DNA of 40,261 nucleotides from an uncultured Holophagaceae bacterium (GTDB lineage Bacteria > Acidobacteriota > Holophagae > Holophagales > Holophagaceae): assembly GCA_903839205.1 (NCBI GenBank), contig CAIMBM010000212.1, positions 1 through 40,261 of the forward strand, given 5' to 3'. Positions 7,830 through 16,386 of the stretch are shown here, piece after piece. Each line of letters begins with the position of its first letter. Position 1 is the stretch's first letter. The notes under the pieces are model-generated. The model did no database searches. It had not been told where the DNA came from and worked only from the letters and a program-made list of their open reading frames with translations. The translations under genes were made by a program, and so were the position numbers.

Positions 7830-7953
7830 GGTTTTCCTTGGATGTCGGGGCGCTGGGCCGCTGTTAAGACTGGCAGTTCATCTCGCGTCTCCGGCGGCCT
7901 GAGGGACCGTCCCCGGAATCGATGAAGGATCAGGCGTGGTTTCCGGACGGCCC

Positions 7954-8634
7954 CTAGCGGCGCCGCCCGCCTAGGAGGTTCAGCAGGGAGATGAAGATGA
8001 TGTAGAGGTTCACGAAGAGGGCCAGGGCGAAGCCCGCCGGATCACCGAAGTCGTCGCTGCGGAGCATGGCGGAGGTGTCCCAGAGCAGCTTGGCCGAGCA
8101 GGCGATGACCGCCACGCCGGAGATGACGAGGCTGAGGGTCTCCAGGTGGAAGATGGCCGCGGCGAGGCTCCCGAAGACCATCACGGCGATGCCCACGATG
8201 ATGAAGTTGCGGAGGAAGCTGAAATCCCGCTTCGACACGACGGCCGTGAGGGTGAGGGTCAGGAAGACCACCCCCGTGAGACCAAAGGCCACAAACACCG
8301 GCGTGAAGCCCACCCCCTGGGCCACCGCCAGGGCGATGATGCCCGCGATCACGCCAGAGACGAACGTGTAGAGCACGTAGGCGATCCGGTTCAGGGGCTT
8401 CCGGCGGCTCACCCTCGACGCGAACATCAAGGCCCCGAATTGGGCCCCGAAGAGGATCCAGTACCAGAACTGGCCCGCGACCTTGATGAGGGCATTGCCG
8501 ATCAGGGGGGCGCTGAGGGCCCCCAGGGCTGCCACCGCAAACCCGCCCATGAGCCAGAGGTAGACGTTCCGGACAAAATCAATGCGGGACTGGGCCCCGG
8601 TTGAGGTCCCCTGCCAAGGCTGCTGAAGATCCAT
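7954..8634 (-). CDS. Bax inhibitor-1/YccA family membrane protein
   Basis: 226 residues with seven hydrophobic helices, starting VYLWLMGGFAVAALGALSAP, and the family features ASRVSRRKPL before the third helix, FTPVFVAFGLTGVVFLTLT, and an acidic DTSAMLR segment before the last helix. Members such as E. coli YbhL and YccA are inner-membrane proteins; some act as calcium leak channels, and YccA modulates FtsH. I chose ATG 8634 with GGAG six bases upstream rather than an earlier TTG at 8646. It is transcribed divergently from bioF with a gap of 91 bases. Confidence 0.88.
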   Translation of the reverse strand: MDLQQPWQGTSTGAQSRIDFVRNVYLWLMGGFAVAALGALSAPLIGNALIKVAGQFWYWILFGAQFGALMFASRVSRRKPLNRIAYVLYTFVSGVIAGIIALAVAQGVGFTPVFVAFGLTGVVFLTLTLTAVVSKRDFSFLRNFIIVGIAVMVFGSLAAAIFHLETLSLVISGVAVIACSAKLLWDTSAMLRSDDFGDPAGFALALFVNLYIIFISLLNLLGGRRR

Positions 8635-8725
8635 GCCACGCTCCAAGGGAGATCCGAACGTGGATCCCCTACAGATCCTAACATTCCCCCTACCTTATCT
8701 CTGTCATGACCGCCCCCGAGGTTCC

Positions 8726-9865
8726 GTGATCCCCCCCCCCTGGCTAGACCGACTCCAGCAACAGGCCGCCCACCGCCGGACCCTGGGTCGGGAGCGGGCC
8801 ATCCATCCGGCCGCCGGTGTGGATGTGTGCTCCAACGATTACCTGGGCCTCCGGCGGGACCCGCGGCTGGCCGAGGCCGCCGCTGCCGCGGCCCGGGCGC
8901 ACGGCGCCGGGGCAGGGGCCGCCCGGCTGCTCCGGGGGACCTGCCCCCTCCACGACGAACTGGAGGCCACCTTGGCCGCCTGGAAAGGCACGGCCACGAG
9001 CCTGCTCTTCAACACCGGCTACCAGGCCAACGCCACCCTGGTTCCGGCCCTGGTGGGGGCCGGCGACGCGGTCTTCTCCGACGCCCTCAACCATGCCTCC
9101 CTGGTGGATGGCTGCCGCATGGCCCGGGCCGGCGGCGCCCACCTGGGCGTCTTCGGCCACCTGGACCTGGCGGACCTGGCGACCCAGCTCGCCACCTGGC
9201 GGGCCGGGGCCCCGCCGACCGCCCTGGCCCTGGTGGCCACGGACGCGGTGTTCAGCATGGACGGGGATGCCGCCGACCTTCCGGCCCTGTTGGACCTCTG
9301 CGAACGCAACGGGGCCATGCTGCTCATCGACGAGGCTCATGCCACGGGCCTGCTGGGAGCGGACGGCGCGGGCCTGGCCCAGCAGCAGGGAGTCCATGGC
9401 CGCGTCCCCCTCGTCATGGGCACCCTGGGGAAGGCCATCGGCGCCTTCGGCGCCTTCATCTGCTGCGCGTCCGTGTTGCGCGAGCACCTCCTGAACACCT
9501 GCCGGGGCTTCATCTTCTCCACGGCCCTGCCTCCGCCGGTGCTTGGCGCCGCCCTGGAGGGGATCCGCATCGCCCGGGCCGAGCCCTGGCGGCGGGAGCG
9601 GGCCCTCTCCCTCGCGGATCGGCTGCGGCGGGCCCTGAGGCAGCCCCTCCAACCCTCCGCCATCGTGCCCGTCCCGGTGGGAGCCGATGCCGACGCCGTG
9701 CGTCTCGCCTCAGCCCTCCAGCGCCGGGGCTTCGACGTCCGGGCGGTGCGACCTCCCACGGTGCCCGAAGGATCCGCCCGGCTCCGGATTACCACGGGCG
9801 CCCACCTGGAAGAGGACCAGGTCGAGACCCTCGTCCAGGTGCTCCTGGAGACGCTCGGAACCTAG
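8726..9865 (+). CDS. bioF: 8-amino-7-oxononanoate synthase
   Basis: PLP enzyme that condenses pimeloyl-ACP (or -CoA) with alanine in biotin synthesis. Motifs of the alpha-oxoamine synthase family are present: CSNDYLGL near the N-terminus, DALNHASLVDG, VFSMDGD, IDEAHATGLLG (PLP-contacting Asp and His) and the Schiff-base lysine in TLGKAIGAFGAF. The GTG at 8726, with GAGG four bases upstream, gives 379 residues, close to the usual 385. Codons 2-5 contain an uninterrupted run of ten C, a slippage-prone tract. It converges on the histidine kinase gene with two bases between stops, and is separated by that kinase from bioD and bioA. Confidence 0.92.
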   Translation: MIPPPWLDRLQQQAAHRRTLGRERAIHPAAGVDVCSNDYLGLRRDPRLAEAAAAAARAHGAGAGAARLLRGTCPLHDELEATLAAWKGTATSLLFNTGYQANATLVPALVGAGDAVFSDALNHASLVDGCRMARAGGAHLGVFGHLDLADLATQLATWRAGAPPTALALVATDAVFSMDGDAADLPALLDLCERNGAMLLIDEAHATGLLGADGAGLAQQQGVHGRVPLVMGTLGKAIGAFGAFICCASVLREHLLNTCRGFIFSTALPPPVLGAALEGIRIARAEPWRRERALSLADRLRRALRQPLQPSAIVPVPVGADADAVRLASALQRRGFDVRAVRPPTVPEGSARLRITTGAHLEEDQVETLVQVLLETLGT

Positions 9866-9867
9866 GC

Positions 9868-12474
9868 TCAGCCCTCCAGGGCCTTCTGCATCGCCGCCAT
9901 GAGGTCCCGGCGGAGGAAGGGTTTCTGCACGAAGCCCGCCAGGCCCCTGCCCAGGAAGTCCTGGATGGCCTCCTGCTCGTTGTAGCCGCTGGTGAGGACG
10001 ACCCGGCAACCGGGGTCCAGGCGGCGGAGTTCCCGGAAGGTCTCCGCCCCGTCGAGGTGGGGCATGGTCAGGTCCATGAGGACAGCCCGGATCGGGACAG
10101 TGCTCTCCCGGAACCGCGCCAGGGCCTGGAGCCCGTCCCCGGCCGTGATCACCTCGAATCCCATGGAGGTCAGCAGTTCCGTCGCCACGGCCCGCACCCC
10201 GTCTTCGTCATCCACCACGAGGATGGTCCCGCTGCCCACCCAATCATCCCGTTCGGCAGGGGCCCCGGCCGCCGGAGCCTGCCCGGGACCCGCCGGGAAG
10301 ATGAGCTTGAAGGTGGTGCCCTTGCCCACCTCGCTGTAGACCCGGATCCCGCCCTTGTGGCCCCGGAGGATGCCCTGCATGGCCGCCAGACCCAGGCCCC
10401 GGCCCGTGAACTTGGTGGTGAAGAAGGGCTCGAAGATCCGGGCCTGGACCTCCGGCGGCATGCCCCTGCCCGTGTCGGACACCTCGAGGGTGAGGAAGGT
10501 GCCCGGTTCCAGGGACTGGCCCGGAAAGTCCCGGTCCAGGTCCGCGCGATCGCAGACCTGGGTCCCGGTGCGGATCGACACGATGCCCTCGGCCTCCCCG
10601 ATGGCCTCGGATGCATTGGTGACCAGGTTCATCACGACCTGCTGGATCTGAGTGGCCTCCGCCATGAGGATCGGCAACTGCTCCTGCAGGTGGTACCGCA
10701 GGGTCACCTTCTTGGAGATGGACACGCTCAGCAGGTGGGACATCTCCTCCACCACCTGGTTCAGGGCCACGGGGCCCACCACGAATCGCCCCCGGCCGGA
10801 GTAGGCCAGCATCTGCCGGGTGAGGTCCGTCGCACGCTGGACCGTCCGCTCCATGGTCTCGAGGTAGGGCCAGGCCGGGGACACCTCCGGCAGGCTGAGC
10901 TGGGCCAGGTTGATGTTCCCCAGGAGCGTCGTGAGCAGGTTGTTGAAGTCATGGGCGATGCCGCCTGCCAGAACCCCCAGGCTCTCCAGTTTCTGGCTCT
11001 GGAGCAGGGCCTGCTCGTGCCGTCGGCGCTCGGTGATGTCCGTGACCACGCCCAGGAGGCTGACCACGCGGCCCTCCTCGTCCACCACGGGGGTTCCCGT
11101 CACCAGGGTCCAGAGCTCCCTGCCGTCCCTGCGGCGGAAGCGGAATTCGTGCTGGGCCTCGTGACCCGATTGGGGGCCGGCCAGGTAGTCCCTGGCCTTC
11201 GGGAGGTCAGGCTCGGCGATGAACGAGAACAGCGGCTGGTTGACGAGGTCGGAGGGCTCGAAACCCAGCATTTCCGCCATGCGGTGGTTCACGAAGGTGG
11301 TCGACCCCTGGGCATCCACCACCCAGAGCCCCTCACCCATCGCCTCCACGAGGTGGCGGAAGCGAGCCTCACTTTCCCGCAGGGCCAGGCCGTCCAGGCG
11401 ATGACTCTCCGTCTCCAGCTCAAGCTCACGAGTGCGCGCTTCCACCTGGGCATGGATCTCCGCCTGGCGGGCCAGCAGCGTCCGCGCATACCCGGCCAGG
11501 AGCACCGAGAAGGCCAGTCCCGCCAGCAGCACGGCCCAGGCGCGCCCGGGGGTGCCGAGGGAGAAATAACCGCCAACCGGGGTCACCATCACGGTCCAGG
11601 TGCGGCCCGCCAAGTCGAAGGTCCGGGCCAGGCGCAGCCCTTCCTCCCTGGGGCGCCCGACCGGAGGCAGGTCCGGGACCTCCTCGTGGAGCAGGGTTCC
11701 ATGCTCAGAGCTGCCATCGAGGAGTCTCACCACGAGGCCCTCGGGTTCCAGCAGGGCCAGGGACCTGCGGACGAGATCCCCGGTGCGGAAGACACCCTGC
11801 ACCACCCCCAGGTGGTGGCCGTCCTTCCCGCGGACGGGACTCATCACCAGCACCCCCGCCTGGTGGCCCGTCTCCTGGATGAGCCTGATGGGCCCGCTGG
11901 CCGCCTGGGCATCGGTCCGGATGGCCCGCTCCAAGGTTTCCTGCCGGGTCGGCAGCGCTTCGGCCGAGTAGCCCAGGGCAACCTCGTTTCCCTGGAATGG
12001 CGCCTCGAACAGCACCGCATGGAATACCGCGCCAGGCGCCAGGTCCACATCCTGCCCGGCCCCGTCCTTCCTGAAGAACCGGAAGCCGGGGTGGAACCGG
12101 CGAACCTCTGCTTCCAGGGCCGGGCGATTCCTGGGCGTCACTTCGGGCAGCCACTGGAGCGCCTGGATGTAGGGTTGCCGGGAAAGGACCGGGTTCACGA
12201 AAGCATCGAAGTCCTTTCGGGTGACCTTGTCGCTGGCCTCGAAGAAGGCGCGCAGGAGCCGGGTGGTCTCAAAGCCCGTCTCGAAGCCGTGAATGACATT
12301 TTCCGCCCGCTCCAGGGCGACGGCCTTGAACTGGACCTCCACCTGCCGACGGTGCGTGTCCCGGGTGAGGAAGAAGGCGGCCAGGGAGACCGTCACGCCC
12401 ACCAGCAGCACGGCAGGGGCGCCCAGGCGTCCCCGGAGGGGAAGACGGCTGGTCGGTCCGGTCCATGCTGGCAT
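9868..12474 (-). CDS. CHASE-PAS hybrid histidine kinase with C-terminal receiver
   Basis: 868 residues. TM1 at about 20-36; periplasmic CHASE sensor domain about 70-260 (RKDFDAFVNPVLSRQPYIQA, LQWLPEVTPRNRP); TM2 about 312-330; PAS domain about 368-482; dimerisation box with phospho-His508 (LAGGIAHDFNNLL); ATPase domain with NLVTNASEAIG, DTGRGMP, FEPFFTTK and GRGLGL; receiver domain 750-868 with VVDDED and phospho-Asp801 (VLMDLTMPH), conserved Lys in VQKPF. CHASE domains bind small extracellular ligands. No partner regulator is adjacent, and the fused receiver implies a phosphorelay via an unlinked HPt protein. It is inserted on the opposite strand within the biotin gene series; no functional link to biotin is evident. 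Confidence 0.9.
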   Translation of the reverse strand: MPAWTGPTSRLPLRGRLGAPAVLLVGVTVSLAAFFLTRDTHRRQVEVQFKAVALERAENVIHGFETGFETTRLLRAFFEASDKVTRKDFDAFVNPVLSRQPYIQALQWLPEVTPRNRPALEAEVRRFHPGFRFFRKDGAGQDVDLAPGAVFHAVLFEAPFQGNEVALGYSAEALPTRQETLERAIRTDAQAASGPIRLIQETGHQAGVLVMSPVRGKDGHHLGVVQGVFRTGDLVRRSLALLEPEGLVVRLLDGSSEHGTLLHEEVPDLPPVGRPREEGLRLARTFDLAGRTWTVMVTPVGGYFSLGTPGRAWAVLLAGLAFSVLLAGYARTLLARQAEIHAQVEARTRELELETESHRLDGLALRESEARFRHLVEAMGEGLWVVDAQGSTTFVNHRMAEMLGFEPSDLVNQPLFSFIAEPDLPKARDYLAGPQSGHEAQHEFRFRRRDGRELWTLVTGTPVVDEEGRVVSLLGVVTDITERRRHEQALLQSQKLESLGVLAGGIAHDFNNLLTTLLGNINLAQLSLPEVSPAWPYLETMERTVQRATDLTRQMLAYSGRGRFVVGPVALNQVVEEMSHLLSVSISKKVTLRYHLQEQLPILMAEATQIQQVVMNLVTNASEAIGEAEGIVSIRTGTQVCDRADLDRDFPGQSLEPGTFLTLEVSDTGRGMPPEVQARIFEPFFTTKFTGRGLGLAAMQGILRGHKGGIRVYSEVGKGTTFKLIFPAGPGQAPAAGAPAERDDWVGSGTILVVDDEDGVRAVATELLTSMGFEVITAGDGLQALARFRESTVPIRAVLMDLTMPHLDGAETFRELRRLDPGCRVVLTSGYNEQEAIQDFLGRGLAGFVQKPFLRRDLMAAMQKALEG

Positions 12475-12613
12475 CAGGGTGTCCGGGGCTGGGAAGGAAT
12501 GAAATCATGCTCGCAGAGGGATCAGGCCATAGGAACCCCCCGCACCGGTTCATCGTCACCTCCGGACCTGTGGGAGAATTCCTGGGGATCCCGGGATCCT
12601 CAGGAGGTGTCGA

Positions 12614-13234
12614 TTGAATCGCAATATCATGTTCGCCCTGGTCGGAGGACTCGCCGCCGGATTCCTCGCGGGATACTTCGTCTTCGGTGGCGGATCCAGG
12701 GATGCCGCCCCGCCCGCAGCGGCCACCGCCGCCCCCATCATGCCGGCGCCCTCCCTGGGTGGCGCCCTGCCCGGAGCCACGCCGGGCAGCATGCCCACGG
12801 GGCCGATGCTGCCCAGTGCCGAGGCCCAGGCCCGCATCGCCCAGGTCCAGGCCGCCCTGCTGGCCGATCCGAAGAACCACGATGCCTGGGTCGCCCTGGG
12901 CAACGAGTACTTCGATTCCCACCAGGCCCAGAAGGCCGTGGAGGCCTACGACAAGGCCCTCGCCCTCAAGCCCGGGGATCCCAACGTGCTGACGGACCAG
13001 GGCGTGATGTACCGCCAGCTGGGCCAGTTCGACAAGGCCCTGGCCACCTTCCAGAAGGCCAACAAGCTCCAGCCCAACCACGTCCAGAGCCTCTTCAACA
13101 TCGGCATCGTCTACGCGAACGACCTGGACAAGCCCGCGGAGGCCGCCAAGGCCTGGAACAGGGTGCTGGCCCTCGCCCCCACCAGCGACCAGGCCGCCCA
13201 GGCCCGGCAGATGCTGAGCCAGCTCAAGAAGTAG
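12614..13234 (+). CDS. Membrane-anchored TPR protein
   Basis: 206 residues. TTG start with a strong AGGAGG six bases upstream. Residues 5-24 form a signal-anchor (IMFALVGGLAAGFLAGYFVF); then an Ala/Pro/Gly-rich linker (about 25-65); then three to four TPR repeats (DAWVALGNEYFDSHQAQKAV, NVLTDQGVMYRQLGQFDKAL, SLFNIGIVYANDLDKPAEAA). Such proteins are scaffolds on the periplasmic face of the membrane; no enzymatic domain is seen. Its stop lies five bases before the first possible start of bioD, so it is cotranscribed with bioD-bioA. Whether it serves biotin synthesis or only shares the promoter is unknown. Confidence 0.82.
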   Translation: MNRNIMFALVGGLAAGFLAGYFVFGGGSRDAAPPAAATAAPIMPAPSLGGALPGATPGSMPTGPMLPSAEAQARIAQVQAALLADPKNHDAWVALGNEYFDSHQAQKAVEAYDKALALKPGDPNVLTDQGVMYRQLGQFDKALATFQKANKLQPNHVQSLFNIGIVYANDLDKPAEAAKAWNRVLALAPTSDQAAQARQMLSQLKK

Positions 13235-13239
13235 GCGGA

Positions 13240-13872
13240 ATGGATGCCGACGGACCGGGGCCCATGCTGAACCTCGAGGAGCTCCCCAGCCCCCTCTGGG
13301 TCCTCGGCACGGGCACCGGCGTGGGCAAGACCTTCGTCTCCACCCGGATCGCCCGGTCCTGGGCGTTGAAGGGCCCCGTCACCTACCGCAAGCCCTTTCA
13401 GACCGGGGTGGACCGGGCCGACCACCCCGAGGCCGACGCGAGTCTGGTGGGGGGCCCCTGCATCAGGGCCGAAAGCCACGTGCTGCTGAGGGCCCCGCTC
13501 TCCCCCCTCGCCGCCGCCCGGCTCGAGGGCCTGACCCTCGACCTCGCCGCCGCCGCCCGCTGGTGCCACCGGCCCGCCGAGGGCCGGATCCTGCTGGAGG
13601 GCGTGGGCGGCCTCATGGTGCCCCTCGCGCCCCGGGTCCACTTCCTGGCCTGGGCCACGGAGCTGCAGCTCCCCTGCGTGCTGGTGGCGCTGGGCGGCCT
13701 CGGCACCCTGAACCACACCCTGCTGTCCGCCGAGGCCCTCATGCTCCGGGGCTGGCGCATCGAGGCCGTGCTGCTGAATCCCGGCGCCGATGGCACGCCA
13801 CCGGAAGCGGCGGAGGCCAATGCCGACCTGCTGAGGGAGTTCCTGCCCCTGCCGGTCCGCGTCCTAGACTGA
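13240..13872 (+). CDS. bioD: ATP-dependent dethiobiotin synthetase
   Basis: Closes the ureido ring of dethiobiotin from 7,8-diaminopelargonate, CO2 and ATP. Walker A GTGTGVGKT at residues 23-31, KPFQTG substrate segment, and EGVGGLMVPL (Walker B-like/substrate contact), followed by VALGGLGTLNHTLLS. Up to 210 residues, a little short of the usual 220-230. The ATG at 13240 has only a poorly spaced AGGCGG; ATG 13264 nine codons on is an equally possible start. It sits between the TPR gene and bioA with a four-base gap to bioA. The Gln/Asp-rich diaminopelargonate pocket of the E. coli enzyme is only partly recognisable. Confidence 0.88.
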   Translation: MDADGPGPMLNLEELPSPLWVLGTGTGVGKTFVSTRIARSWALKGPVTYRKPFQTGVDRADHPEADASLVGGPCIRAESHVLLRAPLSPLAAARLEGLTLDLAAAARWCHRPAEGRILLEGVGGLMVPLAPRVHFLAWATELQLPCVLVALGGLGTLNHTLLSAEALMLRGWRIEAVLLNPGADGTPPEAAEANADLLREFLPLPVRVLD

Positions 13873-13876
13873 TCCC

Positions 13877-15274
13877 ATGCCCACACCCCTGCCCCCCGAC
13901 TGGTCCGACCGACTCGCCCTGGACCGCGCCCACATCTGGCATCCGTTCACCCAGATGCAGATTCATGAGGCCGATCCGCCCGTACCCCTGGTGGGGGGCG
14001 AGGGCTGTGACCTGCTCCTGGCCAACGGCGAGCGCGTCCTGGACGGCATCTCCAGCTGGTGGACCTGCCTCCACGGCCACGGGCACCCGCGGCTCGTGAG
14101 CGCCCTGGAGCGCCAGGCGGCCAGGCTCGACCACGGGATGTTCGCGGGGTTCACCCACGAGCCGGCCCTGGAGCTGGTGGCGCGCCTGCGGCCCAAGCTG
14201 CCCCCCGGCCTCACCCGCGCCTTCTTCTCGGACGACGGCAGCACGGCGGTGGAAGTGGCCTTGAAGATGGCCTTCCAGGCCCAGCTGCAGCGCGGCGAGA
14301 AGGGGCGGGACCGCTTCGGCGCCCTGCGCAGCGGCTACCACGGCGACACCCTGGGGGCCGTGGGCGTGGGCGAGCTGGAGAATTTCATGACGGGGCTGTT
14401 CCGCCCCCTGCTGCTGGCCTGTGAGCGGCTGGAGGTGCCCGAGGACCCCCGCTGCGAGGTTCAGCCCGATCTGACTGGGTGGTCCGAACGGCTCGAAGGC
14501 TCGCGCCAGGAGCTCCGCGCCTTCTTCTCACTCCATGGCGGGCGCCTGGCGGCCTTCATCGCGGAGCCCCTCGTCCAGTGCGCCGGGGGCATGCGCATGT
14601 GGCCGCCGGAACTGCTCCAGGAACTCCGGGTCCAGTGCGACACGCACGGCGTCTACCTGATCCTGGACGAGGTGGCCACGGGCTTCGGCCGCACGGGCAC
14701 CTTCCTGGCGAGCGACCAGACGGGCGTGGCGCCGGACCTGCTCTGCCTGTCCAAGGGCCTCACGGGGGGCATGCTGCCCCTGTCGATGACCTGGGCCACG
14801 GAGGCCATCTACGGCCACTTCTGGGGCGAACCCGCCTCGGGCCGGGCCTTCCTGCACGGCCACAGCTACACGGCCAATGCCACGGCCTGCGCCGTGGCCT
14901 GCGCCAGCCTCGCCCTCTTCGACGACGAACCGGTGCTGGCGAATGCCGCCCTCCTCCACCTCGCCATGAAATCTGCCTTTACCGCCCTCGCGGCTCACCC
15001 GGCCGTGCGCCAGGCCCGTGTACTAGGCACCATCGGCGCCTGCCGCCTGGTGGATCCCGCCACGGGGCAGGGTCACGATCCAGGGGCCCGCTTCGGCTGG
15101 CGCCTGCACCGGCGGGCCCTCGATCAGGGCCTGCTCGTGCGCCCCATCGGCGACTGTCTCTACCTGATGCCGCCCCTCAGCACCCCGCCCGCCCGGATCG
15201 CAGAGGCGGCCGAGACGCTGCTCAGCCTGCTGGATGAAAGCCGGGTAGACTCCACCTGGCCGGCAGTACACTGA
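13877..15274 (+). CDS. bioA: Adenosylmethionine-8-amino-7-oxononanoate aminotransferase
   Basis: PLP class-III aminotransferase that converts 8-amino-7-oxononanoate to 7,8-diaminopelargonate using S-adenosylmethionine. Diagnostic segments: IWHPFTQM near residue 20, DGISSWWTCLHGHGHP, FFSDDGSTAVEVALKMAFQ, the YHGDTLGAVGVG loop, LDEVATGFGRTG with the PLP-binding Asp, and CLSKGLTGGMLPLS carrying the catalytic Lys. 465 residues; E. coli BioA has 429. Start ATG four bases after bioD, consistent with one transcript. bioF, bioD and bioA together cover three of the four late steps; bioB is not in this window. Confidence 0.93.
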   Translation: MPTPLPPDWSDRLALDRAHIWHPFTQMQIHEADPPVPLVGGEGCDLLLANGERVLDGISSWWTCLHGHGHPRLVSALERQAARLDHGMFAGFTHEPALELVARLRPKLPPGLTRAFFSDDGSTAVEVALKMAFQAQLQRGEKGRDRFGALRSGYHGDTLGAVGVGELENFMTGLFRPLLLACERLEVPEDPRCEVQPDLTGWSERLEGSRQELRAFFSLHGGRLAAFIAEPLVQCAGGMRMWPPELLQELRVQCDTHGVYLILDEVATGFGRTGTFLASDQTGVAPDLLCLSKGLTGGMLPLSMTWATEAIYGHFWGEPASGRAFLHGHSYTANATACAVACASLALFDDEPVLANAALLHLAMKSAFTALAAHPAVRQARVLGTIGACRLVDPATGQGHDPGARFGWRLHRRALDQGLLVRPIGDCLYLMPPLSTPPARIAEAAETLLSLLDESRVDSTWPAVH

Positions 15275-15295
15275 CTCCTCACCCAGGGGTGCGCG

Positions 15296-16315
15296 ATGCG
15301 GCTGGTGACTTTCCTGCAGGAAGGAACGGAAAAGATTGGCGCCGTGATGACGGATGGCCGCATCCTCGATTTCGCCGCCGCCGATCCTCGCCTCGCCGTG
15401 GACATGCTCGCCCTCATCCAGGAACAGGACCGCCTGCTTCCGCTCGCCCAGGCGGCCTTGTCCAGGGCCCCTGTGCACGCAGTCCTCGACCCGGCCGGGG
15501 TCGCGCTCCTGGCCCCCATTCCCCGCCCCGTGTCCATGCGCGACGGCTACGCCTTCCGCCAGCACGTGGCCACGGCCCGCCGCAACCGGGGCCTGGACAT
15601 GCTCCCCGAATTCGACCTCTTCCCCGTCACCTACTTCACCAACCACCTGGCGGTCACGGGCCCGGGCGAGGTGCTGGTGCAGGACCACCACCTGGCCCGA
15701 CTCGACTACGAGCTGGAGGTGGCCATCGTCACCGGGCGGCCCCTGCGCAACGCGACCCTGGAGGAGGCGGACGAGGCCATCTTCGGCTACCTGGTGATGA
15801 ACGACTGGAGCGCCCGGGCGCTCCAGTTGGAGGAGATGAAGCTGTCCCTGGGACCCTGCAAGGGCAAGGATTTCGCGACCAGCCTCGGCCCCTGGCTGGT
15901 GACCAGGGACGAGCTGGACCTGGAGGCCTCGCCCGAGGGCGAGGTGCTGCACGCGGCCATGACCTGCCATGTGAATGGACATCTGCTGTCGAAGGGCAAT
16001 GCCGACACCATGAACTGGACCTTCGCCCAGATCCTCCAGCGCACCAGCTACGGCATCCAGATGCGGCCCGGCGAGGTCGTCGGCAGCGGCACCGTGGGCA
16101 CTGGCTGCCTGCTGGAGCTGAACGGCTCCGGGGCCACGGACGACCTCTGGCTCAAGGCCGGGGACGAGGTGGTCCTGGAGGTCGAAGGCCTGGGCAGGCT
16201 GGTGAACACCGTGGTCCACGCCCCCGAGCGGCTGGTGGGTGTGACGCCCGCCCTCCTGTGCGGGACGCTGCCCGACCTCTACGCGGGCTCCCCCGCCGGC
16301 GAGGCCGGCGACTGA
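15296..16315 (+). CDS. Fumarylacetoacetase-family hydrolase
   Basis: 339 residues with the two-part layout of the FAH family: an N-terminal domain (MRLVTFLQEGTEKIGAV) and a C-terminal catalytic domain with the metal-binding pattern DYELEVAIVTG, NDWSARALQ, GPCKGKDFATSLGPWLV and the late GSGTVGTGCLLEL. In tyrosine breakdown this enzyme cleaves fumarylacetoacetate to fumarate and acetoacetate. A homogentisate dioxygenase gene 3 kb away supports that substrate, but the family also includes decarboxylases and isomerases, so the substrate is inference. It follows bioA by 21 bases on the same strand and may be cotranscribed. A GCCGGC-GAG-GCCGGC hairpin lies in its last codons. Confidence 0.8.
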   Translation: MRLVTFLQEGTEKIGAVMTDGRILDFAAADPRLAVDMLALIQEQDRLLPLAQAALSRAPVHAVLDPAGVALLAPIPRPVSMRDGYAFRQHVATARRNRGLDMLPEFDLFPVTYFTNHLAVTGPGEVLVQDHHLARLDYELEVAIVTGRPLRNATLEEADEAIFGYLVMNDWSARALQLEEMKLSLGPCKGKDFATSLGPWLVTRDELDLEASPEGEVLHAAMTCHVNGHLLSKGNADTMNWTFAQILQRTSYGIQMRPGEVVGSGTVGTGCLLELNGSGATDDLWLKAGDEVVLEVEGLGRLVNTVVHAPERLVGVTPALLCGTLPDLYAGSPAGEAGD

Positions 16316-16386
16316 GGCCCGAGGGATTCCCCTTGCCGGGTCCCGACCCCGGGCTGTAGCGTGGCACTCACGAACCCGGGAGTCCC

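Noticed and set aside
8827..13239. A very long open frame on the plus strand leading into bioD
   Set aside because: It is antisense to the CHASE kinase and out of frame with bioF and the TPR gene; the composition is GC-driven (Arg/Gly/Pro-rich) and only the final part, bioD, is real.
16294..16309. GCCGGC-GAG-GCCGGC hairpin as a terminator
   Set aside because: It lies inside the coding sequence of the FAH-family gene and has no T-run; likely a by-product of Ala/Gly codons.
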